Shown: positions 5,441 to 6,324 of the stretch, piece by piece
Layout: each line of letters begins with the position of its first letter
Numbering within the stretch: position 1 is the stretch's first letter
Origin: Bacteroidota bacterium
GTDB taxonomy: Bacteria; Bacteroidota; Bacteroidia; Flavobacteriales_F; PHOS-HE28
Assembly: GCA_023430325.1 (NCBI GenBank)
Contig: JAEZAU010000046.1
Location: 1-6,324, forward strand
Reading direction: 5' to 3'
Length of the DNA stretch: 6,324 nt
Translations under genes and position numbers: made by a program
Notes under the pieces: generated by a model
Database searches by the model: none
Seen by the model: the letters and a program-made list of their open reading frames with translations, nothing else
Told to the model about the DNA's origin: nothing

Positions 5441-6324
5441 ATGAACGCCATTACCCTGACGCCGCCCGGCACCATCATTCCCGAAAGTGAACTTGTGCTC
5501 AATGCCGATGGATCGGTCTACCATCTTGCACTACGACCCGAACAGATGGGCGATCTGGTCTTGATCGTTGGGGACCAGGGCCGGGTGGAACGGATCAGCA
5601 GACATTTTGAACGGATCGAACACCGCTCGCAGAACCGTGAATTCGTGGCGCATACCGGGGTATTCAGCGGAACGCATATCACGGCGCTCAGCACGGGCAT
5701 CGGCACGGATAACATCGATATCGTGCTGAATGAACTGGATGCACTGGCGAACATGGATCTGAAGGAACGCACACCCAGGAAGGAACAGCGGCAGTTGCGG
5801 ATCATCAGGCTCGGAACGTGCGGAACATTGCAGGAGGATATTCCATGTGACAGCAGGATAGTGAGTTCATACGGCATCGGGCTGGACAATGTGCTTCACT
5901 TCTACGCTTACGAGAACATCGATCCGGAGACGCGCTTGTTGAACGCGTTCCTCGATCATTGCGAATGGCCGGGGAACCTGCCCCTGCCCTATGTGGCGCA
6001 AGGCGATCGGAAACTGGCCGAGCTTCTTGGATCGGGAAATCACACAGGTCTCACACTGACGGCAAGTGGTTTTTATGCGCCACAGGGACGCATGCTGCGC
6101 GGGGTGCCTGCGATCGAAGGATTGAATGATGTGTTCACCACTTTCGAACACGAAGGCGAACGCATCCTGAACTATGAGATGGAGACAAGCGCTCTTTATG
6201 GCCTGGGCGGAATGTTCGGCCACCGCGTATGCACGGTATGCACAGTGGTAGCGAATCGCCTGCGCAAGGAATACAGCAAGGACCATCACGCGGCCATCGA
6301 CAACATGATCCTGGAAGTGCTGGA
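5441..6324 (+). CDS. Nucleoside phosphorylase, uridine-phosphorylase-like, 3' end beyond window
   Basis: The first 294 codons are visible with no stop codon before the window edge; given the family's size, little is likely to be missing. Motifs follow the PNP/UDP phosphorylase superfamily: VGDQGRV at residues 43-49 (R48, phosphate), STGIGTDNID at 84-93, IRLGTCGT at 122-129 (R123 and T126 match the phosphate-binding R91 and T94 of E. coli Udp), FYAPQGR at 211-218 and YEMETSA at 245-251 (E246-M247-E248 match the ribose-binding E196-M197-E198). The Q216-x-R218 pair has the spacing of the uracil-binding Q166 and R168 in E. coli Udp, which favours uridine or another pyrimidine nucleoside over purines. 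The reaction would be phosphorolysis of a nucleoside to free base and ribose-1-phosphate, in cytosolic salvage. The protein is longer than E. coli Udp (253 residues) because of an N-terminal extension and a charged insertion near 104-118. The start ATG lies 3 bases after the thioesterase stop codon; no Shine-Dalgarno is seen. Confidence 0.92.
   Translation, partial: MNAITLTPPGTIIPESELVLNADGSVYHLALRPEQMGDLVLIVGDQGRVERISRHFERIEHRSQNREFVAHTGVFSGTHITALSTGIGTDNIDIVLNELDALANMDLKERTPRKEQRQLRIIRLGTCGTLQEDIPCDSRIVSSYGIGLDNVLHFYAYENIDPETRLLNAFLDHCEWPGNLPLPYVAQGDRKLAELLGSGNHTGLTLTASGFYAPQGRMLRGVPAIEGLNDVFTTFEHEGERILNYEMETSALYGLGGMFGHRVCTVCTVVANRLRKEYSKDHHAAIDNMILEVL

Noticed and set aside
5518..6289. 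Minus-strand frames at 5518-5889 and 5867-6289
   Set aside because: Antisense to the nucleoside phosphorylase, whose phosphate-, base- and ribose-binding motifs are all in place in the plus frame.

Overview
The window looks like ordinary chromosome from a bacterium of mid-range GC (mid-50s percent by eye), most likely a member of the Bacteroidota. Three things point there. No gene has a convincing Shine-Dalgarno sequence before its start. The nucleoside phosphorylase and the 142-residue unknown protein look like types I associate with that phylum. The surface-polysaccharide enzymes are arranged as is common there. The taxonomic call is an inference from protein character, not a measurement.

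Layout: the window is almost fully coding and splits into two divergent groups around a 54-base spacer at 2643-2696. Leftward (minus strand) runs a tight sugar/glycan operon: a class I SAM-dependent methyltransferase (1731-2642), an NAD-dependent sugar-nucleotide epimerase/dehydratase (707-1699) and a family-4-type glycosyltransferase whose 3' end is cut off by the window edge (1-707). Epimerase and glycosyltransferase are joined by an overlapping TGATG. Rightward (plus strand) runs a membrane-anchored nucleotide-sugar 4,6-dehydratase of the FlaA1/CapD/WbpM/PglF type (2697-4571). It overlaps by 4 bases a small conserved-looking protein of unknown function (4568-4996). Next come a hotdog-fold acyl-CoA thioesterase (5030-5437) and, 3 bases later, a uridine-phosphorylase-like nucleoside phosphorylase that runs off the right edge (5441-6324).

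How the genes fit together: methyltransferase, epimerase, glycosyltransferase and dehydratase form a plausible part of a capsule, O-antigen or protein-glycosylation locus. Two short-chain dehydrogenase/reductase enzymes would prepare NDP-sugars, the glycosyltransferase would add a sugar to a lipid or glycan acceptor, and the methyltransferase may modify a sugar or a related small molecule. The cluster probably continues leftward. The thioesterase and phosphorylase look like housekeeping metabolism, so the edge of the glycan locus probably lies between about 4571 and 5030.

I found no tRNA, rRNA, CRISPR array, insertion sequence, phage gene, attachment site or clear terminator. No stretch over 300 bases lacks a gene. 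The most unusual sequence-level signal is a strong excess of the tetramer GATC, about 110 by hand count where about 25 would be expected by chance. I see no convincing evidence of a novel multi-gene system; the most open question among the genes is the unknown protein at 4568-4996.
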